This document shows positions 27,881 to 36,079 of a DNA stretch of 64,000 bases, one piece after another (the stretch's first letter is position 1; each line of letters begins with the position of its first letter). The notes under the pieces are model-generated. The model had not been told where the DNA came from and made no database searches. It saw only the letters and a list, made by a program, of their open reading frames with translations. A program made the translations under genes and the position numbers. Origin of the DNA: Ulvibacter litoralis (GTDB lineage Bacteria > Bacteroidota > Bacteroidia > Flavobacteriales > Flavobacteriaceae); assembly GCF_900102055.1 (NCBI RefSeq), contig NZ_FNBA01000004.1, positions 62,001-126,000 of the forward strand, written 5' to 3'.

Positions 27881-28159
27881 TTCCAAAGATACCTATATAC
27901 TTGACTACTAGACAAAAAAATGGTGTTCGGTTTTCAACAAAGTTTTCAACATTCAACATCTTAAACTGTTCTTAACTTCTTGTTAAACAATTCTTGTTAG
28001 ATACTGAAAATAAAGGGGTTATAACATAATTTGATGCCTTATGAACAATTTTAAAAATTTACGTTTAAAAGCTTTAAATTCTTCCATTCCACAGTACTTA
28101 AACAGACTTTTTACGAACTTATTTCAGAAATATTTTTCAACAAAATAACACCTCAATTT

Positions 28160-28213
28160 TTTAAAAAATAGAACGTAAAATTGAATGTTAACCTAAATTT
28201 TACGTTCTATTTT
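28160..28213 (-). terminator. Terminator of the SRAP operon
   Basis: A perfect 14 bp stem, TAGAACGTAAAATT (28169-28182) with AATTTTACGTTCTA (28196-28209). On the minus strand it is followed by TTTTTT. It lies 21 bp after the end of the SRAP gene. Confidence 0.85.
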
Positions 28214-28233
28214 CTTTGTTTTAGTAGTTTATT

Positions 28234-28956
28234 TTAGAATAAAGTATCTTTTTGAATTGGTTGAAGAATATATTCTTTGTTTGTGTTAATCCCTCGTTTA
28301 TATAAATCCCTGCTTACAGCGTGAGAATTAAACGTTTTAGATGTAAAGCTATGCTTCATTAACTCTTTTAAATTATCATTGCTTAAATGCTCGTTAAACC
28401 ATTCATTATGTAATTCTTCATCCAATACTAAAGGCATTCTTTTCTTCACATTATGAACTTCTGAAAAGAAATTATTTGCTTCCATTGTAAGAATAGAGCA
28501 ACTATAAGCATTGGCAGTTTTATCTATTTCAGAATAGATACCACCAAAACAAAATAAATCCCTTCCATCATTATATTCAGTTGAAGGTATATAACAAAAT
28601 TGTGGGATGCTTACACCGTTTGATTTATGCGGTTCAAAAAAACCATCAGCAATAATTAAACATCTATTACTGGTTAAGTCTTTTGAAACTCCATCAAATA
28701 AGGTTTCACTTTTAGTATTAAGCGTATTGTATTTTTTTCTAAACCCATCAATATCTTTAACACCCCATTGGGGAACAACACCCCAAGAAGCAGGATAAAT
28801 TGCATTAGGTTCATCAATCTTTATAATTTGTAAGTTAGGGTAGGAGAAACCATTTAAATGATAGTACGGTTTAAATTCAAGTGGTATTTGAAAACTAGCT
28901 TGTGAGTAATCTTCAATTTGTTCTTTAGCTTTAGTGAGTGTTGTTTCGTAACACAT
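28234..28956 (-). CDS. SRAP-family protein (YedK/HMCES-like)
   Basis: A 240-residue protein that should form a covalent link to abasic sites in single-stranded DNA. The catalytic Cys2 is present right after Met1 (MCYETTL). Other active-site matches are N80 in NTLNTKSETLF, E108 in ADGFFEPH and H168 before KKRMPLVL. Length is normal for the family. SRAP genes are common on phages and plasmids, where they may protect single-stranded replication intermediates, which fits an element with its own helicase. It follows a small gene with a 3 bp gap and shares its terminator at 28160-28213. Confidence 0.9.
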   Translation of the reverse strand: MCYETTLTKAKEQIEDYSQASFQIPLEFKPYYHLNGFSYPNLQIIKIDEPNAIYPASWGVVPQWGVKDIDGFRKKYNTLNTKSETLFDGVSKDLTSNRCLIIADGFFEPHKSNGVSIPQFCYIPSTEYNDGRDLFCFGGIYSEIDKTANAYSCSILTMEANNFFSEVHNVKKRMPLVLDEELHNEWFNEHLSNDNLKELMKHSFTSKTFNSHAVSRDLYKRGINTNKEYILQPIQKDTLF

Positions 28957-28959
28957 AAT

Positions 28960-29259
28960 CTATTTATAGAATGATTCAGATAGTTTAATCATTTCCGAAT
29001 ATAATAATTCTGGTGGTAATCTTTTAGTTAATTCATTAAACGATTTGGTATGTCTGTAACGTTGGGTGTAATACTTGTTTGGTTCATTAGATTCACGCAT
29101 ACCAAGAATAATACCTTCAATATGGATTATATTCATCATACGTTTATATTGGTCAACACTTAACTTTGGTATTCCAAAACTCTTAACTTGTAAACTAAAA
29201 TATTCAGCGTATATCATAACTTGGAAATAATCCAAAAGTATGGAATAATTCCAATTCAA
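28960..29259 (-). CDS. Hypothetical protein in the SRAP operon
   Basis: A 99-residue soluble helical protein (MNWNYSILLDYFQVMIYAEY at the start, KRLPPELLYSEMIKLSESFY near the end). No family recognised and no signal peptide. Only 3 bp separate it from the SRAP gene, so they are almost certainly cotranscribed. A DNA-repair or replication accessory role is only a guess from that link. Confidence 0.6.
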   Translation of the reverse strand: MNWNYSILLDYFQVMIYAEYFSLQVKSFGIPKLSVDQYKRMMNIIHIEGIILGMRESNEPNKYYTQRYRHTKSFNELTKRLPPELLYSEMIKLSESFYK

Positions 29260-29344
29260 AACACACTCAAATAAAATTGTTCGTATTTTATTAAACTTTA
29301 TTATTATTTACTTCTATAAGACTTAAATTAATAAACAAAACAAT

Positions 29345-29596
29345 ATGAGAATAGTGAGAATTAAAAATATTCGTAATGAATATTACACAAAAGAATGTGA
29401 AACAGTTATTGGAGTCCCAAATAGAATTGAATCAATAAAAAAAGATATACTTATTCAAGAATTAATCAATCAAGGTGTAGATTATTCGGATTCATTAGAA
29501 CTAGGTTTAACAGAACAACATTCAACTGAATTAAACGAAAACATAATTCAAAACAGAGAAGAAACCATAATTTCAATATTACTCAATTTAGGGTAG
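29345..29596 (+). CDS. Small hypothetical protein
   Basis: An 83-residue protein (MRIVRIKNIRNEYYTKECET onward) transcribed away from the SRAP operon. The N-terminal half is basic and the C-terminal half acidic and Asn/Gln-rich (TEQHSTELNENIIQNREE). No family recognised. The codon pattern and clean start after an AT-rich gap make it a reasonable gene, perhaps a regulator of the divergent operon. Confidence 0.45.
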   Translation: MRIVRIKNIRNEYYTKECETVIGVPNRIESIKKDILIQELINQGVDYSDSLELGLTEQHSTELNENIIQNREETIISILLNLG

Positions 29597-29624
29597 TACA
29601 GTATTGAAGTTTATTTAATTTATC

Positions 29625-29745
29625 AGCGATAGCCTTAAAAGCCGTTCATCGAACTTTTTTTAAAAACTAGTGATTTCGCTGAGGCTGCCGACAAAAAGGA
29701 TTATGAAGTCTTATAATAGGACTTACCGGCTGATTTGATTTGAGG
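29625..29745 (+). ncRNA. Possible structured RNA
   Basis: A locally GC-richer stretch in an AT-rich zone with nested complementarity: TCAGCG pairs with CGCTGA about 50 nt later, AGCCG near 29640 can pair with CGGCT near 29730, and AAGTC with GACTT. No open frame. It may be a small RNA, but no clear promoter or terminator was found. Confidence 0.25.
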
Positions 29746-29767
29746 TTAATTCATCAAAAATAACTAC

Positions 29768-29899
29768 TTAATTTGGACTGGTTCTTTCGCAATCTCTAGC
29801 GTTTTCACCACAACCACATCGGTCATCATGTTCTTCATTTTCCTTATTAAATTGTTCTTCTAATTCATTAGGTTCAGTATTATTACTAAAATTTTTCAT
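29768..29899 (-). CDS. 43-residue Cys-containing small peptide
   Basis: Starts MKNFSNNTEPNELEEQFNKE and ends with CGCGENARDCERTSPN. The first part is acidic; three Cys lie in the last third (CGC then C six residues later). It was found by translating the gap between 29596 and 30235. A clean ATG, hydrophilic helix and Cys cluster make it plausible, but it is too short to assign. It could be a small metal-binding protein or a peptide precursor. Confidence 0.35.
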   Translation of the reverse strand: MKNFSNNTEPNELEEQFNKENEEHDDRCGCGENARDCERTSPN

Positions 29900-30234
29900 A
29901 TTGTAGCTTTTTAGTTTAGAAAAAGTTTGAAAAACAGAAATTAAAACACACTTTTCTCACGTTTAGAATTGCCGTCTTTGGTATTATTCAATACAAATAT
30001 ACCAATCATTTTCGAAAAATTGGAATTTGAGGTTTATTTGGTTGGAAATTTTCTGTATTAGAATAGTCTGTCCAATAAGAGTTAAACTAAAAAGTTTTCA
30101 TATTAAAAACAATTCTGAAGATGGAACAGATACTTTTAACCTTCACAACTACAGTGATGATTTCGAAGTTTAGAAAAAGTTGGTAGTAATATTTAAAGTT
30201 CGTAGATTGCTATTTAACTTTAAATTAATTAAAA

Positions 30235-30348
30235 ATGGGAACAATCAGATTTGGGGGTTTAGTTTTAGCGGCTTTAGGTACTATTTTAATATCTATTGCC
30301 AATATAGACGATGCTCACACTAAGTGGAAATCCACTCGTGATAAGTAG
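30235..30348 (+). CDS. 37-residue single-span membrane peptide
   Basis: ATG at 30235, TAG at 30346. It reads MGTIRFGGLVLAALGTILIS and then a polar, basic tail ending KWKSTRDK. One membrane helix covers nearly the first 24 residues. A terminator-like hairpin follows at 30403. It sits close to the right end of the element. Small membrane peptides of this type can be toxins or regulators; nothing more can be said. Confidence 0.4.
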   Translation: MGTIRFGGLVLAALGTILISIANIDDAHTKWKSTRDK

Positions 30349-30402
30349 GAAACTACTAAAAATTGGTTCATAATTTTGTTTTAATTTAATAATTTTGTTT
30401 GT

Positions 30403-30433
30403 GAGACCCTTCTTAATTGAGGGGTCTCTTATT
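30403..30433 (+). terminator. Terminator at the right end of the element
   Basis: GAGACCCTTC pairs with GAGGGGTCTC (one G-U) around TTAATT and is followed by TTATTTT. It may end the transcript of the small membrane peptide and insulate the comM remnant. Confidence 0.7.
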
Positions 30434-30533
30434 TTATAGGATGCCTATTTAAATTAATAAGTATAGAACGATATTTTTTTTGAGTTTTTTAGAATGAAGT
30501 ATCCTTAAAATACATTTATATCAATAAAACTGA

Positions 30534-30575
30534 CCTCCACATTTAATACAATGACTGATGTCGCCCTCGTTGGCG
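30534..30575. other. Right attachment site (attR)
   Basis: The element arm CCTCCACATTTAATAC (30534-30549) precedes GATGT (30557-30561), after which comM resumes with CGCCCTCGTTGG. The reverse complement of the arm matches the left arm at 13 of 16 positions, with the same 8 bp spacing to the centre of the GA step. Joined in a circle the two arms make an imperfect palindromic attP. Confidence 0.8.
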
Positions 30576-31258
30576 GCGGAACGTATCCGCAACCTGGAGA
30601 GATTTCATTAGCACATAACGGAGTTTTATTTTTAGATGAATTGCCCGAATTTAAACGCGGTGTGTTAGAGGTATTACGGCAACCTTTAGAAGATCGAGAT
30701 GTCACCATTTCACGCGCAAAATTTACGGTAACTTATCCTTCCAGTTTTATGTTGGTGGCAAGTATGAATCCGAGTCCAGGAGGCTATTTTAACGATCCTG
30801 ACGCGCCTGTAAGTTCTTCCCCGGCAGAAATGCAGCGGTATTTAAGTAAAATTTCAGGCCCGTTGTTAGATCGCATTGATATTCATATAGAAGTGACGCC
30901 TGTTCCTTTCGAAAAGTTAAGTGAAGAGCGCAAAGGAGAAGCGAGTACTGTTATTAGAGAGCGTGTTACTAACGCAAGAATGCTTCAGTCCGAGCGATTT
31001 TTACAGTTTGAAAACATTCATTACAACGCGCAAATGGGTGTGAAGCAAATTAGGCAGTATTGCAAGTTAGATGAGGCGTCATTGTTACTTCTGAAAAATG
31101 CGATGGAACGTTTAAATCTTTCAGCTAGGGCCTACGATCGTATTTTAAAAGTAGCACGTACTATTGCCGATTTGGATGCTTCCGAGGTGATTAACGGCAA
31201 TCACATTTCCGAAGCCATTCAGTACAGAAGTTTGGACCGTGATGGGTGGTTGGGTTAG
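30551..31258 (+). pseudogene. comM: comM/yifB C-terminal half
   Basis: It continues the AAA+ domain exactly where the left half stops: DVALVGGGTYPQPGEISLAH, then the Walker B region LFLDELPEF, the sensor/arginine-finger region and the C-terminal Mg-chelatase lid (ARAYDRILKVARTIADLDAS). The first two codons (ATG ACT) come from the element end, so a C-terminal half could be translated from an element-supplied start. Without Walker A it cannot be a working ATPase by itself. Precise excision would restore the full gene. Confidence 0.93.
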
Positions 31259-31273
31259 TAGAAAACTAAAATT

Positions 31274-31295
31274 GACGCGCTTTTGTAAATTACGC
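31274..31295. repeat. Dispersed intergenic hairpin repeat, copy 1
   Basis: GACGCGCTTTTGTAAATTAC lies 15 bp after the comM stop. Related copies lie at 35943 and 40806, each shortly after a gene end. This copy is a weaker hairpin than copy 2. Confidence 0.5.
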
Positions 31296-31330
31296 TAAAC
31301 GAATATTAGTAACTTACACGGCTTTAAAAG

Positions 31331-31362
31331 AAAACCCTATACTTAATTGTATAGGGTTTTTC
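31331..31362 (+). terminator. Terminator of comM
   Basis: AAAACCCTATAC pairs perfectly with GTATAGGGTTTT around TTAATT and is followed by more Ts. It is the native terminator of the interrupted gene. Confidence 0.88.
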
Positions 31363-31692
31363 TATTTGGTGTCATTTAGGACCATTAAGGGATTTATCAA
31401 TAAATATATTGTTAACTACCAGTGGATATCGAGATGTTGATTTGAAAACAAAGTTAGTTTATAGCTTGTATTTTTGCTTCACCATACTGATTATCAACAA
31501 AGAAAAGTAGTAACAATAAAACCCTCTTCACGTTTATATTATATGTTGGGTCAAACTATACATAAAGTAAAGACTTTTTTGCTGGTTCTGGTGGTGTCTA
31601 GGTAGAATTTAAACCTAGTTTAAGTAGTAGGAATATTGATGTCCTTTTTTTTAAATGGGAGATTTCAGTACTTGATATAACATAAGATAAAA
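31363..31692. other. Intergenic region after comM
   Basis: 330 bp without a supported gene. A small inverted repeat (CTAGGT/ACCTAG near 31598-31618) and short coding-like scraps are present, but nothing I can name. Confidence 0.3.
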
Positions 31693-31956
31693 TTGAATAT
31701 TAAACGATTAGGAATGGAAAATATAATTTTTAAAACTAGTATAATAATTGGGGCGGCATTAGCATTGCCCAGAATGGTTTTAGGGTTATTTGAGTTTCTC
31801 AAGTGGTTTTTTAGCATAATACTGGTATTCTTCTTTCCTACTAGAGGTACAAATGCATTAAAAGTTGTTTCAAAGAATTTTCATAAACAAACAGTCTTTA
31901 ATTCGAAACAACAGAAAACTGATGAAAGTTTATTATCGCCAGAACCTAGTGGTTGA
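31693..31956 (+). CDS. Small membrane protein, hypothetical
   Basis: An 87-residue protein with two close hydrophobic stretches (about residues 12-32 and 36-50, the second rich in Phe: FLKWFFSIILVFFF) and a polar tail. An alternative start at the ATG encoding residue 8 (MENIIF) would give 80 residues. No family recognised. It stands alone between comM and the peroxidase gene. Confidence 0.45.
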   Translation: MNIKRLGMENIIFKTSIIIGAALALPRMVLGLFEFLKWFFSIILVFFFPTRGTNALKVVSKNFHKQTVFNSKQQKTDESLLSPEPSG

Positions 31957-32176
31957 TAAATAAAAGGAGACAAAATCCTTTAGATAGAGCCTATGTTCAC
32001 ATTTCAAATGCTTTTGCAATGCGCTTCAAAGAAACAAGTAGTTTATAAAAGGGTTTAGAATCACTTAATTTTTTAGAGTTTTTAAAATTAGTATCTTGAG
32101 GCTCTATTTGTAGAATGTATCCACGACATTTAAAAAGTGACTTAGATATAACTATAGTATTGTCGATAACAATTTC

Positions 32177-33574
32177 ATGAAAAATAATTTAGTACGTTTT
32201 TTACTACTATTCGCTTTTGGATTTATATTCATAAGTGCGACCATAGATTTGGACAACTTGTTTAATTACGCCAATCAAGACATTCCCGACTACATTACTA
32301 TTGATAATACGAATAGTAACATCATAGATGATAAAGCAGCAACTTTAGGGCGCGTTCTCTTTTATGACAAAAATCTTTCTACCGATGGTACGATTGCATG
32401 TGCTAGCTGTCACATTCAAGCGCACGCATTTGGTGATCCGAACGTTCAGAGTATTGGTGTGAACGGACTTACCGGAAGACATTCTATGCGGCTTGTAAAC
32501 TCAAGGTTTTCACGCGAGGACCATTATTTTTGGGATGAGCGTGCTGAAAGCCTAGAAGCTCAAGTAACCCAGCCCATACAAGATCCTATAGAAATGGGGT
32601 TTAGTGGTACTAATGGAAATCCCAATTTAGCCGATCTTATAAGTCATTTGGAAAGCATAGACTATTACAGCCCTCTTTTTGAGTTTGCTTTTGGCGATTC
32701 AGAAATAACAGAGAATCGTATGCAATTGGCCTTAGCTCAATTTATAAGAAGCATGCAATCTTTCGATTCTCGGTTTGATGAAGGGATGCCTCAAGTAACC
32801 CATTTGGGAGAGCCTTTTCCAAATTTTACAGTACAAGAGAATAGGGGTAAAGACTTATTCGTAAACAGTATTGGATGTGCTGATTGTCATATTCCTCCAG
32901 AATTTACCATCGCTTCACACACTCAAAATAACGGGGTGATTACTGTCGCTGGAATGCCCGGTGTGATTGATTTAACGAATGTGAATCCGCCCTCTCTTAG
33001 AGATCTTGTAAATCCAGACGGTATTTTAAATAGTCCTCTAATGCACGACGGAAGTTTTAACAGCCTTTTGGATGTGGTAAATCATTACAATCATATTCCT
33101 AATAACCCTGAAAATACTACTCTGGACGGTCGGTTAACAGATCTTAACGGACAACCACAGCAGCTTAATTTGACCGAAGACGAAAAACATGAAGTTGTAG
33201 CCTTTCTGAAAACACTAACAGGTTCAGATATTTATACCAACGAAAAGTGGGCAGACCCTTTTGAAGCAGATGGTTCTATCACATTAATTGGAGGTCCGTT
33301 GGGAATTTCAGAAGAAAGTATTGCACCTTTTGTTTCTATTTACCCAAATCCAGCAAAAGATGTTGTGTTTGTAAGTTTACATAATCAAATTACTTCCAAG
33401 GTTTCAATAGAAGTTTCAAATAGCATGGGGCAAATAGTTCAGAGAATTTCTAATCAAGAGTTGGAAAGTACTTCCAAGGTAACTTTAAATATTGAAGGGT
33501 ATACTGCAGGACTTTATTTTATTACGATACTGTCTAGTGACATTTCAGTAATTAAAAAAATGATTGTCAACTAA
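32177..33574 (+). CDS. Di-haem cytochrome c peroxidase (CCP/MauG family) with T9SS tail
   Basis: A 465-residue secreted protein. Signal-like N-terminus (residues 5-21), haem-binding motifs CASCH (75-79) and CADCH (234-238), and the conserved LVNSRFSREDHYFWDERAES and QPIQDPIEMG segments of the bacterial peroxidase family. From about residue 388 a type IX secretion sorting domain follows (SIYPNPAKDVVFVS to KKMIVN), so it should be exported to the surface. It reduces hydrogen peroxide, or could act on protein substrates as MauG does. It lies 3.9 kb before a LodA-type oxidase, a known kind of peroxide producer. Confidence 0.9.
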   Translation: MKNNLVRFLLLFAFGFIFISATIDLDNLFNYANQDIPDYITIDNTNSNIIDDKAATLGRVLFYDKNLSTDGTIACASCHIQAHAFGDPNVQSIGVNGLTGRHSMRLVNSRFSREDHYFWDERAESLEAQVTQPIQDPIEMGFSGTNGNPNLADLISHLESIDYYSPLFEFAFGDSEITENRMQLALAQFIRSMQSFDSRFDEGMPQVTHLGEPFPNFTVQENRGKDLFVNSIGCADCHIPPEFTIASHTQNNGVITVAGMPGVIDLTNVNPPSLRDLVNPDGILNSPLMHDGSFNSLLDVVNHYNHIPNNPENTTLDGRLTDLNGQPQQLNLTEDEKHEVVAFLKTLTGSDIYTNEKWADPFEADGSITLIGGPLGISEESIAPFVSIYPNPAKDVVFVSLHNQITSKVSIEVSNSMGQIVQRISNQELESTSKVTLNIEGYTAGLYFITILSSDISVIKKMIVN

Positions 33575-33592
33575 TAATTCAGTTTAAAAAAC

Positions 33593-33625
33593 AAAAAAGG
33601 ACTTCTATATGAGTCCCTTTTTTTT
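33593..33625 (+). terminator. Terminator after the peroxidase gene
   Basis: AAAAAAGGACT pairs with AGTCCCTTTTTT (one mismatch) around a short loop, with runs on both sides, so it may also serve the convergent EF-hand gene. Confidence 0.8.
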
Positions 33626-33665
33626 CTGAAACGCCAAATGCTCAGATAGATGTTTGGAGTTGCAA

Positions 33666-33962
33666 TTAATGCTCTCTTTTAGGAGGTTTATTTCCTTTTG
33701 GTTTTGGAGCTTTTTCTAATTCTTCTTTTGAAAGAAACCCATCTTCATTACTGTCAACTTTATCAAAATCATCTTTTAGAGGACCTTTTATTTCTTCTTT
33801 TGAAAGTAATCCATCTTCATCTTTGTCCATCTGTTTTAGTAGTTCTTCAGCTGAAGGCGGGGTTTTTGGTTGTCCTTTTTCAGATTGTGCACTTGCATAG
33901 CTTGTAAAAGCCAACGCAATAACCATGGTTACAATACCTCTTTTTAAGCTTATATTTTTCAT
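33666..33962 (-). CDS. Secreted EF-hand calcium-binding protein
   Basis: A 98-residue protein with a signal peptide (residues 1-25, ending ASAQ) and two canonical EF-hand loops, DKDEDGLLSKEE (46-57) and DSNEDGFLSKEE (70-81). The Pro/Lys-rich tail is short. Such small calcium-binding proteins are common in the Bacteroidota periplasm. It converges with the peroxidase gene and stands 174 bp from the divergent histidine kinase gene. Confidence 0.88.
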   Translation of the reverse strand: MKNISLKRGIVTMVIALAFTSYASAQSEKGQPKTPPSAEELLKQMDKDEDGLLSKEEIKGPLKDDFDKVDSNEDGFLSKEELEKAPKPKGNKPPKREH

Positions 33963-34135
33963 TTTGATGCGTTTTAAAATTAAACTTTAATAGTACAAAG
34001 GTGGTACTTCGTTTAATTATAAATAGGCGAATTAAGTAGGTGTCTTCATTTTTTAAGCGAATAAAGGCATCTGTTCTGTGAAACGTCAGTTTACGAGCGG
34101 TAAATAGGGCTATTACAGCCTACAAAGAGAAAAAA

Positions 34136-35161
34136 ATGTGTTTTATTTGTACCATGAGTAAACGAATAATAGTTTTAGTACAACTTGTTTTATGGCTAAC
34201 AGTGTGGTTGGTTATCGGACTTAACGAACGAAGTTTTGAAAGGTTTTTGTCTGAAAACTGGGCAGCTTTTTTATTTCAGATCTTTCTCATTCTTTTAGTG
34301 TCATATTACATAGCTGAAAAATGGTTGTTTACAAAGAAATACTTGCTTTTCAGTATCATATCTGTTGTCTTAATTGTGGGTTGTGCATATGTGTCATCGT
34401 CAATTTTTAGTATGAATCCGCCTGGAGGTTTTCCACGAATGAATAGAGGTCCAAAGCCACCCTCTCCATTTTCAATTCATGCGTTACTTCTTTCAGTTGC
34501 CTATATTATTAGCACGCTGGTAATGACTTTTATTGATAGTCAGAAAAAGGAAGCATTATTAGAAATGCAAAAAACAGCCTTGATTGAAAGTGAACTTAAA
34601 TTTCTGAAAATGCAAATCAATCCTCATTTTCTATTTAATTCCTTAAACAATATTTACGCCTTGTCTATTTCAAATTCTGAAAGAACACCAGAGAGTATTC
34701 ATTCTCTTTCTGAAATGCTACGTTATGTTATCTACGATTGTGAAAACCCGAAAGTGCCAATTGAAAAAGAAATTAATTATATAGAAAATTTCATAGACCT
34801 TTTTAAATTAAGAAGTAGCAAAGGATTCAATATAACATTTACAAATCAAATTGAAAACTCTTCCGTAGCAGTAGCTCCAATGCTTTTTATTACTTTTATT
34901 GAAAATGCATTTAAGCATAGCGGGATAGAAAAAGGGGGAGATGCTTTTGTAAATATAGCGTTGCAATCTACTAAAAATGACATCTCATTAAAAGTAGAAA
35001 ATAGCTTGCCAAAAGAGACCATTGTAAAAGATGGCGCTAGTGGCATCGGATTACAAAATGCTAAAAAGCGCTTAGAGATTACCTATCCTAATAAACACGA
35101 ACTTACTATTGAAAGTTTGACTACTTTTAAAATAGAATTAAAAATTTTACTAGATGCGTAA
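34136..35161 (+). CDS. LytS-type membrane sensor histidine kinase
   Basis: A 341-residue kinase with four membrane spans (about residues 11-29, 46-63, 70-90, 114-132), a short coiled linker and the His_kinase domain with the phospho-acceptor in MQINPHFLFNSLNNIY (H164) and an ATPase domain (FIENAFKHS, SGIGLQNAKKRLEITYP). A downstream ATG at 34154 (MSKRII) is an alternative start. The end overlaps the response regulator gene by 8 bp. The periplasmic loop between spans 3 and 4 is Pro/Gly/Met-rich, a possible ligand or metal site. Confidence 0.9.
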   Translation: MCFICTMSKRIIVLVQLVLWLTVWLVIGLNERSFERFLSENWAAFLFQIFLILLVSYYIAEKWLFTKKYLLFSIISVVLIVGCAYVSSSIFSMNPPGGFPRMNRGPKPPSPFSIHALLLSVAYIISTLVMTFIDSQKKEALLEMQKTALIESELKFLKMQINPHFLFNSLNNIYALSISNSERTPESIHSLSEMLRYVIYDCENPKVPIEKEINYIENFIDLFKLRSSKGFNITFTNQIENSSVAVAPMLFITFIENAFKHSGIEKGGDAFVNIALQSTKNDISLKVENSLPKETIVKDGASGIGLQNAKKRLEITYPNKHELTIESLTTFKIELKILLDA

Positions 35162-35834
35162 TTTAAAATGTGTAGTTGTAGACGATGAAGAATTAGCAAG
35201 AGAGCTTATCAAAGCATACATTCAAAAAGTGAATTTTTTAGAATGTGTTGGTACTTTTGAAAGTGCCTTGGATGCATTAACAGTTTTGAAAAGCGAAAAA
35301 ATAGATTTGTTATTTTTAGACATTCAGATGCCAGATATTAAAGGAACTGAATTCGCAGAACTCATAAAAGCTACCGATACTCGAATTGTTTTCACAACCG
35401 CTTATTCTGAATATGCCCTTCAAGGGTACGAATTGAACGCGCTAGATTATTTGGTAAAGCCAATCAATTTTAAACGGTTTTTGAGCGCAGTAGAAAAGTT
35501 TCCGAAGCAAGAAAAATTAGAAGAAGGTTTTTTAGTCATTAAATCTGGTTACGACTTACACAAAGTTATGTATCAGGATATTGTATATATTGAAAGTAGT
35601 AGTGAATATGTAGTCTACTATCTTGAAAATAATAAAAAGATAATGGCAAACCAATCGTTACGCGCATTAGAGCTTTCACTACCAAATCTATTTGTGAGAG
35701 TTCACCGATCGTATATAGTAAACAAAGAAAAAGTAACAGGATTGAAAAACAGAGAGCTCTTACTATTGGATCATAAAATACCGGTGAGTGATAGTTACTA
35801 TGTGACCGTTAAAAAAGATTTGTTTAATAATTAA
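35154..35834 (+). CDS. LytTR-family response regulator
   Basis: A 226-residue regulator with a receiver domain (acidic D10/D11, phospho-acceptor D56 in LFLDIQMPDIKG, then TTAYSEYALQGYELNALDYL) and a C-terminal LytTR DNA-binding domain (about 130-226, VYIESSSEYVVYYLENNKKI and VRVHRSYIVNKEKVTG). It is translationally coupled to the kinase. Its target is unknown; the nearest downstream unit is the LodA operon, 338 bp away. Confidence 0.92.
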   Translation: MRNLKCVVVDDEELARELIKAYIQKVNFLECVGTFESALDALTVLKSEKIDLLFLDIQMPDIKGTEFAELIKATDTRIVFTTAYSEYALQGYELNALDYLVKPINFKRFLSAVEKFPKQEKLEEGFLVIKSGYDLHKVMYQDIVYIESSSEYVVYYLENNKKIMANQSLRALELSLPNLFVRVHRSYIVNKEKVTGLKNRELLLLDHKIPVSDSYYVTVKKDLFNN

Positions 35835-35942
35835 GTCTTTTAAAATCAACTTCTTTTTAATTCTAGCCTTCTTTGTTTCCTCTCTAATTTATAGGCTTAC
35901 GTTTTAAATAATCACATTTTGAGAATTTCTTCTCTTAAAACT

Positions 35943-35965
35943 GACGCGCTTTTATAAAGCGTGTC
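35943..35965. repeat. Dispersed intergenic hairpin repeat, copy 2
   Basis: GACGCGCTTT and AAAGCGTGTC pair over 10 bp with one G-U, around three bases. It lies 108 bp after the response regulator stop. It is the best-formed of three related copies in the window. Confidence 0.55.
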
Positions 35966-36079
35966 TTTCTTATTAAATTAGTTTTATTCTATCCTAAAAC
36001 AGTCCCTGTCTTTTATTTAAACTTCAGATTCTCTGAAAACTACGTATTTATACGTAATAGATTGTATTTCAGTTTGTTG

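Larger units (their letters stand above)
27418..28233. other. Non-coding hub of the element
   Basis: 816 bp without a supported gene. It holds four hairpins (27459-27489, 27712-27742, 27852-27880, 28160-28213), a promoter-like box (27647-27654) and a 4-fold 10 bp direct repeat (27659-27698), listed separately. The stretch 27881-28158 is T-rich with repeated TTTTCAACA-type words and shows nothing else I can name. Confidence 0.5.
10924..30557. mobile_element. Integrated element of about 19.6 kb inserted in comM
   Basis: Both comM halves end at the same pentamer GATGT (10923-10927 and 30557-30561), which defines the edges to a few bases. The element encodes a large serine recombinase (24055-25755), a small serine recombinase (23379-23978), a primase/helicase-like replication protein (18795-23024) and a cargo zone with a methyltransferase/DUF262-HNH pair and a HAD-PRTase/DprA pair. 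No conjugation genes are visible, so it looks like a mobilisable or satellite-type integrative element that needs a helper. It is more AT-rich to the eye than the flanking genes. Exact crossover is inferred to be the GA of GATGT. Confidence 0.9.

Noticed and set aside
29640-29660. tRNA T-loop-like GTTCATCGAAC
   Set aside because: Only a 4 bp hairpin with a 3-base loop; no acceptor stem or CCA-compatible end is present.
10924-30557. Integrative conjugative element
   Set aside because: No relaxase, coupling protein or Tra genes are visible between the attachment sites.
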